Positions 1-6,783 are shown, counted from the stretch's first letter. The stretch is DNA of 8,982 bases from an uncultured Clostridia bacterium (GCA_947599995.1 CANQFW010000055.1:1-8982), one strand, 5' to 3'. The notes: a model not told the origin generated them from the sequence alone. Numbers and translations: made by a program.

Positions 1-20
1 ATTTTGCCATTTTAATTTTG

Positions 21-56
21 TTTTTTTGTCGTTTTTTGTTGCTTTTTATATTTTTT
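21..56. other. Phased T-tracts upstream of promoter (possible curved DNA / UP-like element)
   Basis: Runs of T occupy 21-27, 32-37, 43-47 and 51-56. Their centres are at about 24, 34.5, 45 and 53.5, so successive spacings are roughly 10.5, 10.5 and 8.5 bases. Runs of A/T phased near the helical repeat are known to bend DNA, and AT-rich tracts upstream of -35 can contact the RNA polymerase alpha subunit. Chance is a real alternative in DNA this AT-rich, and part of the tract could be the U-tail of a terminator lying outside the window. Confidence 0.3.
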
Positions 57-67
57 CCTATTATAAT
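39..67 (+). promoter_or_regulatory. Candidate sigma-A promoter of the HD-GYP regulator gene
   Basis: A -35-like TTGCTT (39-44) is followed by a 17-base spacer and a perfect TATAAT -10 (62-67). Transcription would start around 74, giving a leader of only about 20 bases before the ATG at 93. Upstream and through the -35 lie regularly spaced T-runs (see the entry at 21-56). The call rests on motif match and position only. Confidence 0.6.
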
Positions 68-77
68 ATTATATGTA

Positions 78-84
78 TAAGGAG
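78..84 (+). promoter_or_regulatory. Ribosome binding site that fixes the start at 93
   Basis: TAAGGAG lies 8 bases before the ATG at 93. An in-frame GTG at 84 overlaps the last base of this site and so cannot be served by it, which makes 93 the likely start. Confidence 0.8.
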
Positions 85-92
85 TGATAAAT

Positions 93-1169
93 ATGCGAAT
101 AGGAAAATTACCAAATAACAGTGCTACATTGGACAATCCTGCAAATTCATCATATAAAATATTGGCTGTTGATGATGAAGTTGGAATCATAGATTCTTTA
201 TCGATATTTTTAAAAAGATCTGGTTACTCTTTTACTGGAGTTACCAATCCACTTGATGCTATAGAAAAAATTAAAAATGAACATTTCGATATTTTACTTT
301 TAGATTTTATTATGACTCCTTTACATGGAGATCAAGTAGTTGAAGAAATTCGTAAATTTAATAAAGAACTTTATATTTTATTATTAACCGGACATAAGGA
401 CCTAGCTCCACCTCTTGATACTATAAGAAGACTTGACATTCAAGGGTATTGTGAAAAGAGCGATAAATTTGACCAATTGCTTTTATTAATAGAGTCCGGA
501 ATAAAATCTGTTTCACAAATGAGGGAAATAACAAAAATGAATAAAAAACTTTCTGAAACCTACCAAAAATTAGAACAGTCATATTTAGAAAGTATTCAAA
601 CAATTAGGTATACTGTTGAAGCAAAAGATAATTACACTAGGGGTCATTCTGATAGAGTTTCAGAATATTCTGTACTTTTAGGTAAAAAACTATGCATGTC
701 TGAAGACGATTTACATAAATTAAAAATTGGAGGATTATTTCACGATGTAGGTAAAATTGGCGTGCCTGATATTGTTTTACAAAAAGAATCAAAATTGACA
801 GATGAAGAGTATTCAGAAATAAAAAAGCATCCTACAATTGGCGCCAATATCCTATGTAATGCTACGATTTTTCAAGATATTATTCCCATTGTTAAATATC
901 ATCATGAGAAATTTGATGGTACAGGATATCCAGATGGATTAAGTGGAAACGATATTCCATATTTAGCTAGAATAGCAGCAATTGCAGATAGCTTTGATGC
1001 TATGACTTCTAGAAGGGTATATCGTAATTCACTATCAATTGATCAAGTTATAAATGAATTTAAAAAGTGCAAAGGATCTCAATTTGATCCTGAAATAGTT
1101 GATGCGTTTTTAGATATTTTAAATCATAATTATAATTCTATCTTAGAAATACAAGAAAAATATAAATAA
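93..1169 (+). CDS. Response regulator with HD-GYP output domain (predicted c-di-GMP phosphodiesterase)
   Basis: This is a 358-residue cytoplasmic two-domain signalling protein, counted from the ATG at 93. Residues ~21-138 form a CheY-like receiver: acidic pair D27/D28, phospho-acceptor D71 in a DxxMxPxxG context, T99 and the conserved K122. A helical linker (~140-172) probably forms a coiled coil. Residues ~173-345 are an HD-GYP domain with H185, the HD pair H217-D218 followed by VGKIGVPD, H246, H270-H271, DGTGYP (275-280) and D299/D302 in the DSFDAMT segment, so all the usual metal and substrate ligands appear present. Family knowledge: such proteins hydrolyse cyclic di-GMP when their receiver is phosphorylated; some act on other cyclic dinucleotides. 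No histidine kinase is adjacent, so the input is unknown. It is a single-gene unit with its own promoter and it converges on tex. The first ~20 residues are an unstructured polar leader. Confidence 0.93.
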   Translation: MRIGKLPNNSATLDNPANSSYKILAVDDEVGIIDSLSIFLKRSGYSFTGVTNPLDAIEKIKNEHFDILLLDFIMTPLHGDQVVEEIRKFNKELYILLLTGHKDLAPPLDTIRRLDIQGYCEKSDKFDQLLLLIESGIKSVSQMREITKMNKKLSETYQKLEQSYLESIQTIRYTVEAKDNYTRGHSDRVSEYSVLLGKKLCMSEDDLHKLKIGGLFHDVGKIGVPDIVLQKESKLTDEEYSEIKKHPTIGANILCNATIFQDIIPIVKYHHEKFDGTGYPDGLSGNDIPYLARIAAIADSFDAMTSRRVYRNSLSIDQVINEFKKCKGSQFDPEIVDAFLDILNHNYNSILEIQEKYK

Positions 1170-1224
1170 TGTATAAAAATTATTTTCATATATGAATAAA
1201 TATTGAATAAAAAAACGGACTAAT

Positions 1225-1255
1225 AAATTTCTACAAAGCATTGCTTTTAGAATTT
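1225..1255. repeat. Imperfect hairpin between convergent genes
   Basis: The arms 1225-1240 and 1242-1255 can form 14 base pairs with two single-base bulges (1228 and 1234). The core is AAAGCA pairing with TGCTTT. It sits just upstream of the larger dyad at 1263-1305 and may help end transcription of the HD-GYP gene. No clear T-run follows it, so a stand-alone terminator role is doubtful. Confidence 0.35.
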
Positions 1256-1262
1256 GTAAGTT

Positions 1263-1305
1263 AACTAAAATTTGCTATGCATTAAATGCATAGCAAATTT
1301 TAGTT
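1263..1305. terminator. Perfect dyad, probable bidirectional terminator between HD-GYP gene and tex
   Basis: Bases 1263-1283 are the exact reverse complement of 1285-1305, giving 21 paired bases around one central base (the real loop would be a few bases larger). The inner stem GCTATGCAT is flanked on both sides by AAATTTTAGTTT-type sequence, so each strand yields a stem followed by a U-rich stretch. It lies 15 bases beyond the tex stop and about 93 bases beyond the HD-GYP stop, as expected for a terminator shared by converging units. Confidence 0.7.
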
Positions 1306-1320
1306 TATCATAATTATCTT

Positions 1321-3504
1321 CTAGACTTTCATACTCAAAGCAACTTTATGCCTATTTTTATCAATAGATATAATCTTAATTTTAACATTATCCCCTACTG
1401 ATACCAAATCCGAAGGATTTTTTATGTATTTTTCACTCATTTCAGAAATATGAACTAACCCATCATATTTAACTCCTATATCTACGAAAGCTCCAAAATC
1501 AATTACATTCCTTACAATTCCATTTAAAATCATTCCTTCTTTTAGGTCTTCAAATTTTAAAACATCGCTTCTGAATATTGGCTTTGGCATTTCATCTCTT
1601 GGATCTCTTCCTGGTTTTGAAAGCTCTTCTATTATGTCTTTTAGTGTAATTTCTCCAATATTTAGTTCCTTAGCTTTACTTTTTATATCTATAAATTTTA
1701 GCTTTTCTTTTAAGCTTATGATCTTTTCTTTAATTTTTAAATCATCAGGCTTAAACCCTATGCTCTCTAGCAATTTTTCGGTTGCTTCGTAGCTTTCAGG
1801 ATGAACTGATGTATTATCTATTGGGTTATCCCCATCACTAATTTTTAAGAATCCTGCACATTGTTCATATGCTACTTTCCCTAATTTTGGTACTTTTAAA
1901 AGTTCTTTCCTATTTTTTATTTTACCATGTTCATCGCGATATTTAACAATATTTTTAGCTATAGTACCATTTATTCCTGCAACATATGATAAAAGTGATG
2001 GTGTAGCAGTATTTACATCAACGCCTACCCTATTAACACTATCCTCTACAACACCTGTTAGACTTTCCGATAGTTGTTTTTGATTAACATCGTGTTGATA
2101 TTGTCCTACTCCTATCGCTTTTGGGTCTATTTTTACAAGCTCTGCTAGAGGATCCTGCAAACGTCTCGCTATTGATATTGCTCCTCTAATAGAAACATTT
2201 ATATCTGGGTACTCTTCTGTTGCAAGCTTTGATGCAGAATACACCGATGCACCAGCTTCACTGACAATGGCATATACCACTTCTCTATCAGACTTTTTTA
2301 TCATTTCTGAGACAAATTGTTCTGACTCACGTGATGCGGTACCATTTCCAATTGCAATCATATCAATTTTATCTTTTTCAATTAATTTTAATAATTCTTT
2401 TTCAGCTCCAGCTACATCATTTTGTGGTTCTGTTGGATAAACTGTAGTATAGTCTAAGACCTTTCCTGTTTCATCTATAACCGCAATTTTGCATCCAGTC
2501 CTGTATGCTGGGTCAAATCCCATAACTGTTTTTCCTTTAATTGGAGCTCCTAGAAGTAATTGTTTTGCATTTTTCCCAAAAACCTTTATTGCTTTTTCTT
2601 CCGCTCTTTGAGTTAAATCAGAACGTATCTCTCTGTCTATAGATGGCTCTATTAATCTTTTAAAACTATCTAAAATAGTCTCTTTTAATATTTCTGTAAA
2701 TTGGTTTGTTCCTTTTAAAATGTCTTTTTCAATCAGATTTAATATCTTCTCTTCATTTTTTTGTATTTTAACTTTTAGGAATTCTTCCTTTTCTCCTCTA
2801 TTTATTGCCAAAATCCTATGACTTGGAAGCCTTGCAATAGAGTCTTTAAAATTGTAATACATCTCATAATTTGACTTTTCTTCTTCATTACTAGCTTTTG
2901 TTTCTATTATACCTTCTCTATAGCAAATTTTTTTTATTTTCTTTCTAAATTCTGTGTTATCTGAAATATTTTCTGCAATTATATCAAGAGCTCCCTTAAT
3001 AGCTTCTTCTGCTGTTTTCACAACTTTGTCTTTATTTTTCTTGTCTTCCTCTGATAATGTATCTATATTTATGTATTTCTTAGCTATTTCTTCTAATGGA
3101 GTCTGTTCTTTTTGTTCTAAAATCAACATTGCTAATGGTTCTAATCCTTTATTTTTTGCAACTGTTGCTCTTGTCTTCTTTTTCTGCTTATATGGTCTAT
3201 ATATGTCCTCCACATCTGATAACGTTAAAGCTTCAAAAACAGCATGTGATATTTCATCTGTCAATTTGCCTTGTTCTTCTATAGATTTTATTACTTCTTC
3301 CTTTCTCTTTTCTAAGTTCCTTAAATAGTTTAGTCTCTCTCCCAATGTTCTTAACTGTTCGTCACTTAATCCTCCTGTAGCTTCTTTTCTGTAACGTGCT
3401 ATGAATGGGATTGTATTTCCTTCATCTATCAGTTTTATTGCATTTTCAACTTGAAATGTTTTTACATTGAGTTCATCCGATATTATTTTTATGATTTTAT
3501 CCAT
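1321..3504 (-). CDS. tex: Tex family S1 RNA-binding protein (YhgF-type)
   Basis: The product is a 727-residue cytoplasmic nucleic-acid-binding protein of normal Tex length. In order it has an N-terminal helical region with the family hallmark IARYRKEATGGLSDEQLR near residues 35-52, and a central RNase H-like YqgF domain starting near 326 (GFDPAYRTGC, D331). Next come helix-hairpin-helix repeats at ~497-557 (SLLSYVAGINGTIAKNIV, then KVPKLGKVAYEQCAGFLKI) and a C-terminal S1 domain at 654-727 (GIVRNVIDFGAFVDIG, DGLVHISEMS). Family knowledge: Tex binds RNA and associates with transcription; it was named for effects on toxin expression, and its exact biochemical role is unsettled. The ATG at 3504 has GGGAGG (3511-3516) six bases upstream. 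It follows the ABC-F gene by 18 bp without a visible promoter or terminator between them, so it is the second gene of a two-gene operon. It ends with TAG just before the 1263-1305 dyad. Confidence 0.96.
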   Translation of the reverse strand: MDKIIKIISDELNVKTFQVENAIKLIDEGNTIPFIARYRKEATGGLSDEQLRTLGERLNYLRNLEKRKEEVIKSIEEQGKLTDEISHAVFEALTLSDVEDIYRPYKQKKKTRATVAKNKGLEPLAMLILEQKEQTPLEEIAKKYINIDTLSEEDKKNKDKVVKTAEEAIKGALDIIAENISDNTEFRKKIKKICYREGIIETKASNEEEKSNYEMYYNFKDSIARLPSHRILAINRGEKEEFLKVKIQKNEEKILNLIEKDILKGTNQFTEILKETILDSFKRLIEPSIDREIRSDLTQRAEEKAIKVFGKNAKQLLLGAPIKGKTVMGFDPAYRTGCKIAVIDETGKVLDYTTVYPTEPQNDVAGAEKELLKLIEKDKIDMIAIGNGTASRESEQFVSEMIKKSDREVVYAIVSEAGASVYSASKLATEEYPDINVSIRGAISIARRLQDPLAELVKIDPKAIGVGQYQHDVNQKQLSESLTGVVEDSVNRVGVDVNTATPSLLSYVAGINGTIAKNIVKYRDEHGKIKNRKELLKVPKLGKVAYEQCAGFLKISDGDNPIDNTSVHPESYEATEKLLESIGFKPDDLKIKEKIISLKEKLKFIDIKSKAKELNIGEITLKDIIEELSKPGRDPRDEMPKPIFRSDVLKFEDLKEGMILNGIVRNVIDFGAFVDIGVKYDGLVHISEMSEKYIKNPSDLVSVGDNVKIKIISIDKNRHKVALSMKV

Positions 3505-3522
3505 AAGTTTCCTCCCTTTTTA

Positions 3523-5106
3523 TTATTCCACATCTAGATATTCATTATAAGTAATTTCTCTATCAAATACGGTTCCATCACTTTTTAGATCTATTATTCT
3601 ATTAGCAACTGTTTGAGTTAATTGATGATCATGTGAAGTAAATATTATGTTTCCCATAAACTTAACCATAGCATCATTTAAAGATGTTATACTCTCCATA
3701 TCTAAATGGTTTGTAGGTTCATCAAATATTAGAAAATTTGCACCTGATAGCATCATTTTTGAAAGCACACATCTAACTTTTTCTCCTCCTGAAATTACAT
3801 TTGCCTTTTTTAATGCTTCTTCACCTGAAAATAGCATTCTCCCTAGGAAACTTCTTACATATGTTTCATCTGGATCTTTAGAGTATTTTCTTAGCCAGTC
3901 TGTAATATTTTCATCTGTTTCAAATAGATATCCATTGTCTTTTGGAAAATATGTGTGTGAAATTGTGGTTCCCCATACTATTTCTCCCTCATCAGGCTCT
4001 AATTCTCCTTCTATTATTTGAAATAAAACAGTTTTAGCAATTTCATTATCAGCTAAAATAGCTATTTTGTCTTTTGGCTTTACAGTAAAAGATATATTGT
4101 CTAATATCTTCTCTCCATTTAAAGTTTTAGAAATATTTTTAACTTGTAAAATTTCCTTTCCTGGCTCTCTATCTGGCTTAAAATCTACATATGGATATCT
4201 TCTATTTGATGGCCTTATTTCCTCTAATTGAATTTTCTCTAAAGTTTTCTTTCTAGAGGTAGCCTGTTTTGACTTAGAAGCATTTGCGCTAAATCTTGCA
4301 ATAAAATCTTGTAATTCCTTAATTTTTTCTTCTTTCTTTTTATTTTGTTCTTTGGCTTGTTTGAGTGCAAGTCTACTTGATTCATACCAAAAGTCATAGT
4401 TTCCTGGGTAAACTGTAATTTTTCCAAAATCAACATCTGCTATATGTGTGCATACTTTATTTAAAAAGTATCTATCATGTGATACAACAATTACTGTATT
4501 TTCAAAGCTTATTAAGAATTCTTGTAACCAATTTATGCTTTTTAGGTCTAAATCGTTTGTAGGCTCGTCTAATAGCAAAATATCTGGATTTCCAAACAAA
4601 CTTTGAGCAAGCAATACTTTAACTTTTTCCTTTGCTTCCAATTCTTTCATTAATTTATAATGTTTATCTGGACTAATGCCTAAGTCATTCAGAAGCATAG
4701 CAGCATCTGATTCTGCATTCCAACCATCTAATTCTGCAAATCTTTCTTCAAGTTGTGCAGCTTTCATTCCATCTTCCTCTGAAAAATCTGGTTTTGCATA
4801 AATCTGTTCTTTTTCTTTCATTATAGAATACAATTCTTTATTTCCCATAACTACTGTATCTATTACTGTAGTTTCTTCATATTCAAAGTGGTTTTGTCTT
4901 AATACTGATATTCTTTCTTGTTTTTCTTTTGTTACATCTCCTTTACTAGGTTCCAATTCTCCTGATAAAACCTTTAAAAACGTTGATTTTCCAGCTCCGT
5001 TCGCTCCTATTATTCCATAACAATTTCCTTTTGCAAATTGAATATTTACATCTTCAAATAGTACTCTTTTTCCAAATCTTATTGTTACATTATTTGCAGA
5101 TAGCAT
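3523..5106 (-). CDS. ykpA: ABC-F family ATPase, YkpA/YbiT subgroup
   Basis: This is a 527-residue soluble protein of two fused ATP-binding domains without membrane segments, counted from the ATG at 5106. Domain 1 has Walker A GANGAGKST (34-42), a degenerate signature LEAKE (156-160), Walker B LLLDEPTNDLD (177-187) with catalytic-type E181, and H210. A charged linker (~243-310; SANASKSKQATSRKK) matches the ABC-F P-site tRNA-interaction motif region. Domain 2 has a degenerate Walker A ADNEIAKTV (352-360), an intact signature ISGGEKVR (438-445), Walker B LIFDEPTNHLD (459-469), E463 and H492. The overall sequence resembles B. subtilis YkpA and E. coli YbiT as I remember them. Family knowledge: ABC-F proteins bind the ribosomal E site and modulate translation; some protect against antibiotics, but nothing here points to resistance. 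An upstream in-frame ATG at 5124 is rejected because the ribosome binding site lies inside its reading frame. It is first in an operon with tex. Confidence 0.93.
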   Translation of the reverse strand: MLSANNVTIRFGKRVLFEDVNIQFAKGNCYGIIGANGAGKSTFLKVLSGELEPSKGDVTKEKQERISVLRQNHFEYEETTVIDTVVMGNKELYSIMKEKEQIYAKPDFSEEDGMKAAQLEERFAELDGWNAESDAAMLLNDLGISPDKHYKLMKELEAKEKVKVLLAQSLFGNPDILLLDEPTNDLDLKSINWLQEFLISFENTVIVVSHDRYFLNKVCTHIADVDFGKITVYPGNYDFWYESSRLALKQAKEQNKKKEEKIKELQDFIARFSANASKSKQATSRKKTLEKIQLEEIRPSNRRYPYVDFKPDREPGKEILQVKNISKTLNGEKILDNISFTVKPKDKIAILADNEIAKTVLFQIIEGELEPDEGEIVWGTTISHTYFPKDNGYLFETDENITDWLRKYSKDPDETYVRSFLGRMLFSGEEALKKANVISGGEKVRCVLSKMMLSGANFLIFDEPTNHLDMESITSLNDAMVKFMGNIIFTSHDHQLTQTVANRIIDLKSDGTVFDREITYNEYLDVE

Positions 5107-5112
5107 TTTTTT

Positions 5113-5120
5113 CTCCTCCC
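5113..5120 (-). promoter_or_regulatory. Ribosome binding site that fixes the ABC-F start at 5106
   Basis: On the minus strand GGGAGGAG ends six bases before the ATG at 5106, an ideal spacing. The alternative in-frame ATG at 5124 lies upstream of this site and has no purine-rich site of its own, so it would make the binding site part of the coding sequence. Confidence 0.85.
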
Positions 5121-5134
5121 ACATAAACGTAAGA

Positions 5135-5150
5135 GCTTATTTCCCTAAGC
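5135..5150 (-). repeat. Small hairpin in the ABC-F/tex leader
   Basis: GCTTA (5135-5139) and TAAGC (5146-5150) are exact inverted copies around a six-base loop. They lie in the predicted 5' untranslated leader, about 15 bases upstream of the ribosome binding site. With five base pairs the structure is weak; a regulatory role is only a possibility. Confidence 0.25.
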
Positions 5151-5169
5151 CCTTGTTTTGTTTTTTATT

Positions 5170-5198
5170 ATTTTACTATGATTTTTGGAAAATAGCAA
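5170..5198 (-). promoter_or_regulatory. Candidate promoter of the ABC-F/tex operon
   Basis: Read on the minus strand, TTGCTA (5193-5198) is followed by a 17-base spacer and TAAAAT (5170-5175), matching the sigma-A consensus at 4 of 6 and 5 of 6 positions. The start would fall near 5163, leaving a leader of about 55 bases. Other AT-rich hexamers are nearby, so the exact position is uncertain. Confidence 0.5.
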
Positions 5199-5224
5199 GT
5201 TATTTTATTTTTTTTATGTAACTT
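5197..5224. repeat. Inverted repeat in the divergent promoter region (possible operator)
   Basis: AAGTTA (5197-5202) and TAACTT (5219-5224) are exact inverted copies separated by 16 AT-rich bases. The first arm overlaps the -35 element of the ABC-F promoter. Half-sites about two helical turns apart would suit a dimeric regulator, but no regulator gene is present and a chance match of six bases in AT-rich DNA is quite possible. Confidence 0.2.
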
Positions 5225-5310
5225 TTTTATTTGTCTTTACAATTTATTAGTGTAATTTTGTAAAAATTTATCTATCTAATATTTATATAAATTTATTTTG
5301 TACTATACTA

Positions 5311-5339
5311 TTGAATAAAAATCTCATTTATGATATTTT
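5311..5339 (+). promoter_or_regulatory. Candidate extended -10 promoter of the CapA-like gene
   Basis: TTGAAT (5311-5316), a 17-base spacer and TATTTT (5334-5339) preceded by TGA (5331-5333) form an extended -10 type promoter. The start would be near 5346, about 30 bases before the start codon. The -10 is only 4 of 6, partly offset by the TGN extension. Confidence 0.45.
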
Positions 5340-5363
5340 TATAGTATATAAAATATATTTAAA

Positions 5364-5369
5364 AGGTGG
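5364..5369 (+). promoter_or_regulatory. Ribosome binding site that fixes the CapA-like start at 5377
   Basis: AGGTGG ends seven bases before the ATG at 5377 but only one base before the in-frame ATG at 5371. The first is therefore the probable start. The longer frame opening with TTG at 5311 starts inside the predicted promoter and has no site of its own. Confidence 0.75.
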
Positions 5370-5376
5370 AATGTTT

Positions 5377-6696
5377 ATGCCAAATAGTCGTAATAATAAA
5401 AATAGAAAAAATGTGAGAAAAAAAAGAAATAGAAGGCAAACTAATAAGATTACTTTAAATTATCCTAGAGTCTTTTTAGCAATTTTCATATTACTGCTAT
5501 CAATAGTATTTATATCCTTCGCTATAAATAAACTTAAATACAATAATTCAAAGTCATCAAAGGATGAAGACATATCAATTTCGTCAGACGCTAATTCAGA
5601 TTCTTTATCTAATGACGTTCCAGAAGGGAACAGCCCTAATAAACAAGATACAACAATAACAATGGCCTTTACAGGAGATATTATGTGTCACAACACAATG
5701 TTTAAAGACGCATATAAAGTAGATACAAAAGAATATGACTTTTCATATTTTTTTGACGACATAAAGTATCATCTTCAAACACCAGATATAACAGTTGGAA
5801 ATTTAGAAACGACATTTGCTGGTTCAAAAATAGGTTATAGTGGATACCCAACCTTTAATACTCCAGAGACATTAGCTAAGACACTAAAAAATGTTGGATT
5901 TGATGTTGTCTCAACTGCAAATAATCATTGTATAGATAAGGGGTATTCTGGAATTGAAAGTACAATAAACTATTTAGATGAAGCCGATATCGCTCATACT
6001 GGAACATATAAATCCAAAGAATCGCAGGACACTATTTTAGTCAAAAATGTAAAAGGAATAAATATAGCATTTCTAAGTTTCACATACGGAACCAATGGCA
6101 TTAAAATACCTGACGGTAAAGAGTACTGTGTAAATTTAAATGATCAAGAAACTATTCTTTCACAGTTAGAATTAGCTAAACAAACAAATTCGGATTTAAT
6201 TTGTGTTTGTATGCACTGGGGAGTTGAGTATCAAACTAAACCAAATAATGAACAAAAACAACTTGCTGATTTTTTAATAAAAAACGGAGTAGATCTTATT
6301 ATTGGAAACCATCCACATGTTCCTCAAAATATGGAATTAAGGAAGGTAAATCTGGAAGATGGAACAGAAAAAGAAGCTTTTGTAATTTATTCTTTAGGAA
6401 ACTTTATGGCTGATCAGAATAAAGCATATACACGTGATTCTCTAATATTGAATTTAAAATATACTAAGAGCGGTGAAACAGGAAAGATGATCTTTAATTG
6501 TGCTACATATACTCCTACTTATGTTTATAAGAATACCTCTGTTTCTAGTAGAAAGTTTAAAATTTTAGATATGTCAAATTCTATTGAGAAATATAAATCT
6601 GGATATGATAAGTCTATTGGAGAGAAAATGTTCAATACTTTGAATAGCGAGATTGAAAATGTTAGAAAGATTGTTGGAAATGAGATTTATAAATAA
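5377..6696 (+). CDS. Membrane-anchored CapA family protein (PGA_cap metallophosphatase fold)
   Basis: This 439-residue protein has three parts. It starts with a very basic cytoplasmic tail (residues 1-24, mostly Arg, Lys and Asn), followed by one hydrophobic segment at ~32-50, predicted to anchor it with the catalytic part outside the cell. A Ser/Asp/Asn-rich linker (~56-92) leads to the PGA_cap domain (~93-345). Visible metallophosphoesterase-type motifs are GDIM (100-103), GNLET (141-145), ANNH (181-184), MHWG (279-282), GNHPHVPQ (310-317) and SLGNF (339-343). Family knowledge: CapA is a component of poly-gamma-glutamate capsule synthesis, but many Clostridia carry stand-alone homologues of unknown substrate. 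No capB or capC lies nearby, so a capsule role cannot be claimed; an extracellular hydrolase acting on a wall or surface polymer is a reasonable guess. The gene is monocistronic, divergent from the ABC-F operon, and ends at its own hairpin. Residues ~345-439 are a less recognisable C-terminal extension. Confidence 0.88.
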   Translation: MPNSRNNKNRKNVRKKRNRRQTNKITLNYPRVFLAIFILLLSIVFISFAINKLKYNNSKSSKDEDISISSDANSDSLSNDVPEGNSPNKQDTTITMAFTGDIMCHNTMFKDAYKVDTKEYDFSYFFDDIKYHLQTPDITVGNLETTFAGSKIGYSGYPTFNTPETLAKTLKNVGFDVVSTANNHCIDKGYSGIESTINYLDEADIAHTGTYKSKESQDTILVKNVKGINIAFLSFTYGTNGIKIPDGKEYCVNLNDQETILSQLELAKQTNSDLICVCMHWGVEYQTKPNNEQKQLADFLIKNGVDLIIGNHPHVPQNMELRKVNLEDGTEKEAFVIYSLGNFMADQNKAYTRDSLILNLKYTKSGETGKMIFNCATYTPTYVYKNTSVSSRKFKILDMSNSIEKYKSGYDKSIGEKMFNTLNSEIENVRKIVGNEIYK

Positions 6697-6746
6697 TTTT
6701 TTATATAAAATTACAAAAATCCGAAACATAAATATTAAATACATAC

Positions 6747-6783
6747 AAAATTGCCAAAATAATTATGTTATTTTGGCAATTTT
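6747..6783. terminator. Bidirectional intrinsic terminator between CapA-like gene and dnaI
   Basis: A perfect 16-bp stem pairs 6747-6762 with 6768-6783 around the five-base loop TTATG. The inner GCC/GGC is flanked by AATTTT-type sequence on both sides, so either strand gives a stem ending in a U-rich tract. It is about 50 bases past the CapA-like stop and about 90 bases past the dnaI stop. The rest of 6697-6875 is AT-rich DNA in which I see no gene. Confidence 0.8.

Noticed and set aside
421..603. Minus-strand frame of 60 codons inside the HD-GYP gene
   Set aside because: It is a shadow of the receiver-linker region with no start signal or recognisable product. The 4239-4436 minus-strand frame inside the ABC-F gene is rejected for the same reason.
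2954..3328. Plus-strand open frame of 124 codons (with a second overlapping one at 3096-3284)
   Set aside because: It lies wholly antisense within tex, is hydrophobic and low-complexity as expected from reading Lys/Glu-rich codons backwards, and has no ribosome binding site.
3647..4021. Plus-strand open frame of 124 codons
   Set aside because: It is antisense to domain 2 of the ABC-F gene, which is firmly supported by its motifs; no promoter or recognisable protein feature supports it.
3523..5106. Antibiotic-resistance ABC-F
   Set aside because: The sequence fits the housekeeping YkpA/YbiT branch, the linker shows no obvious long resistance-type extension, and I see no leader peptide or mobile-element context.
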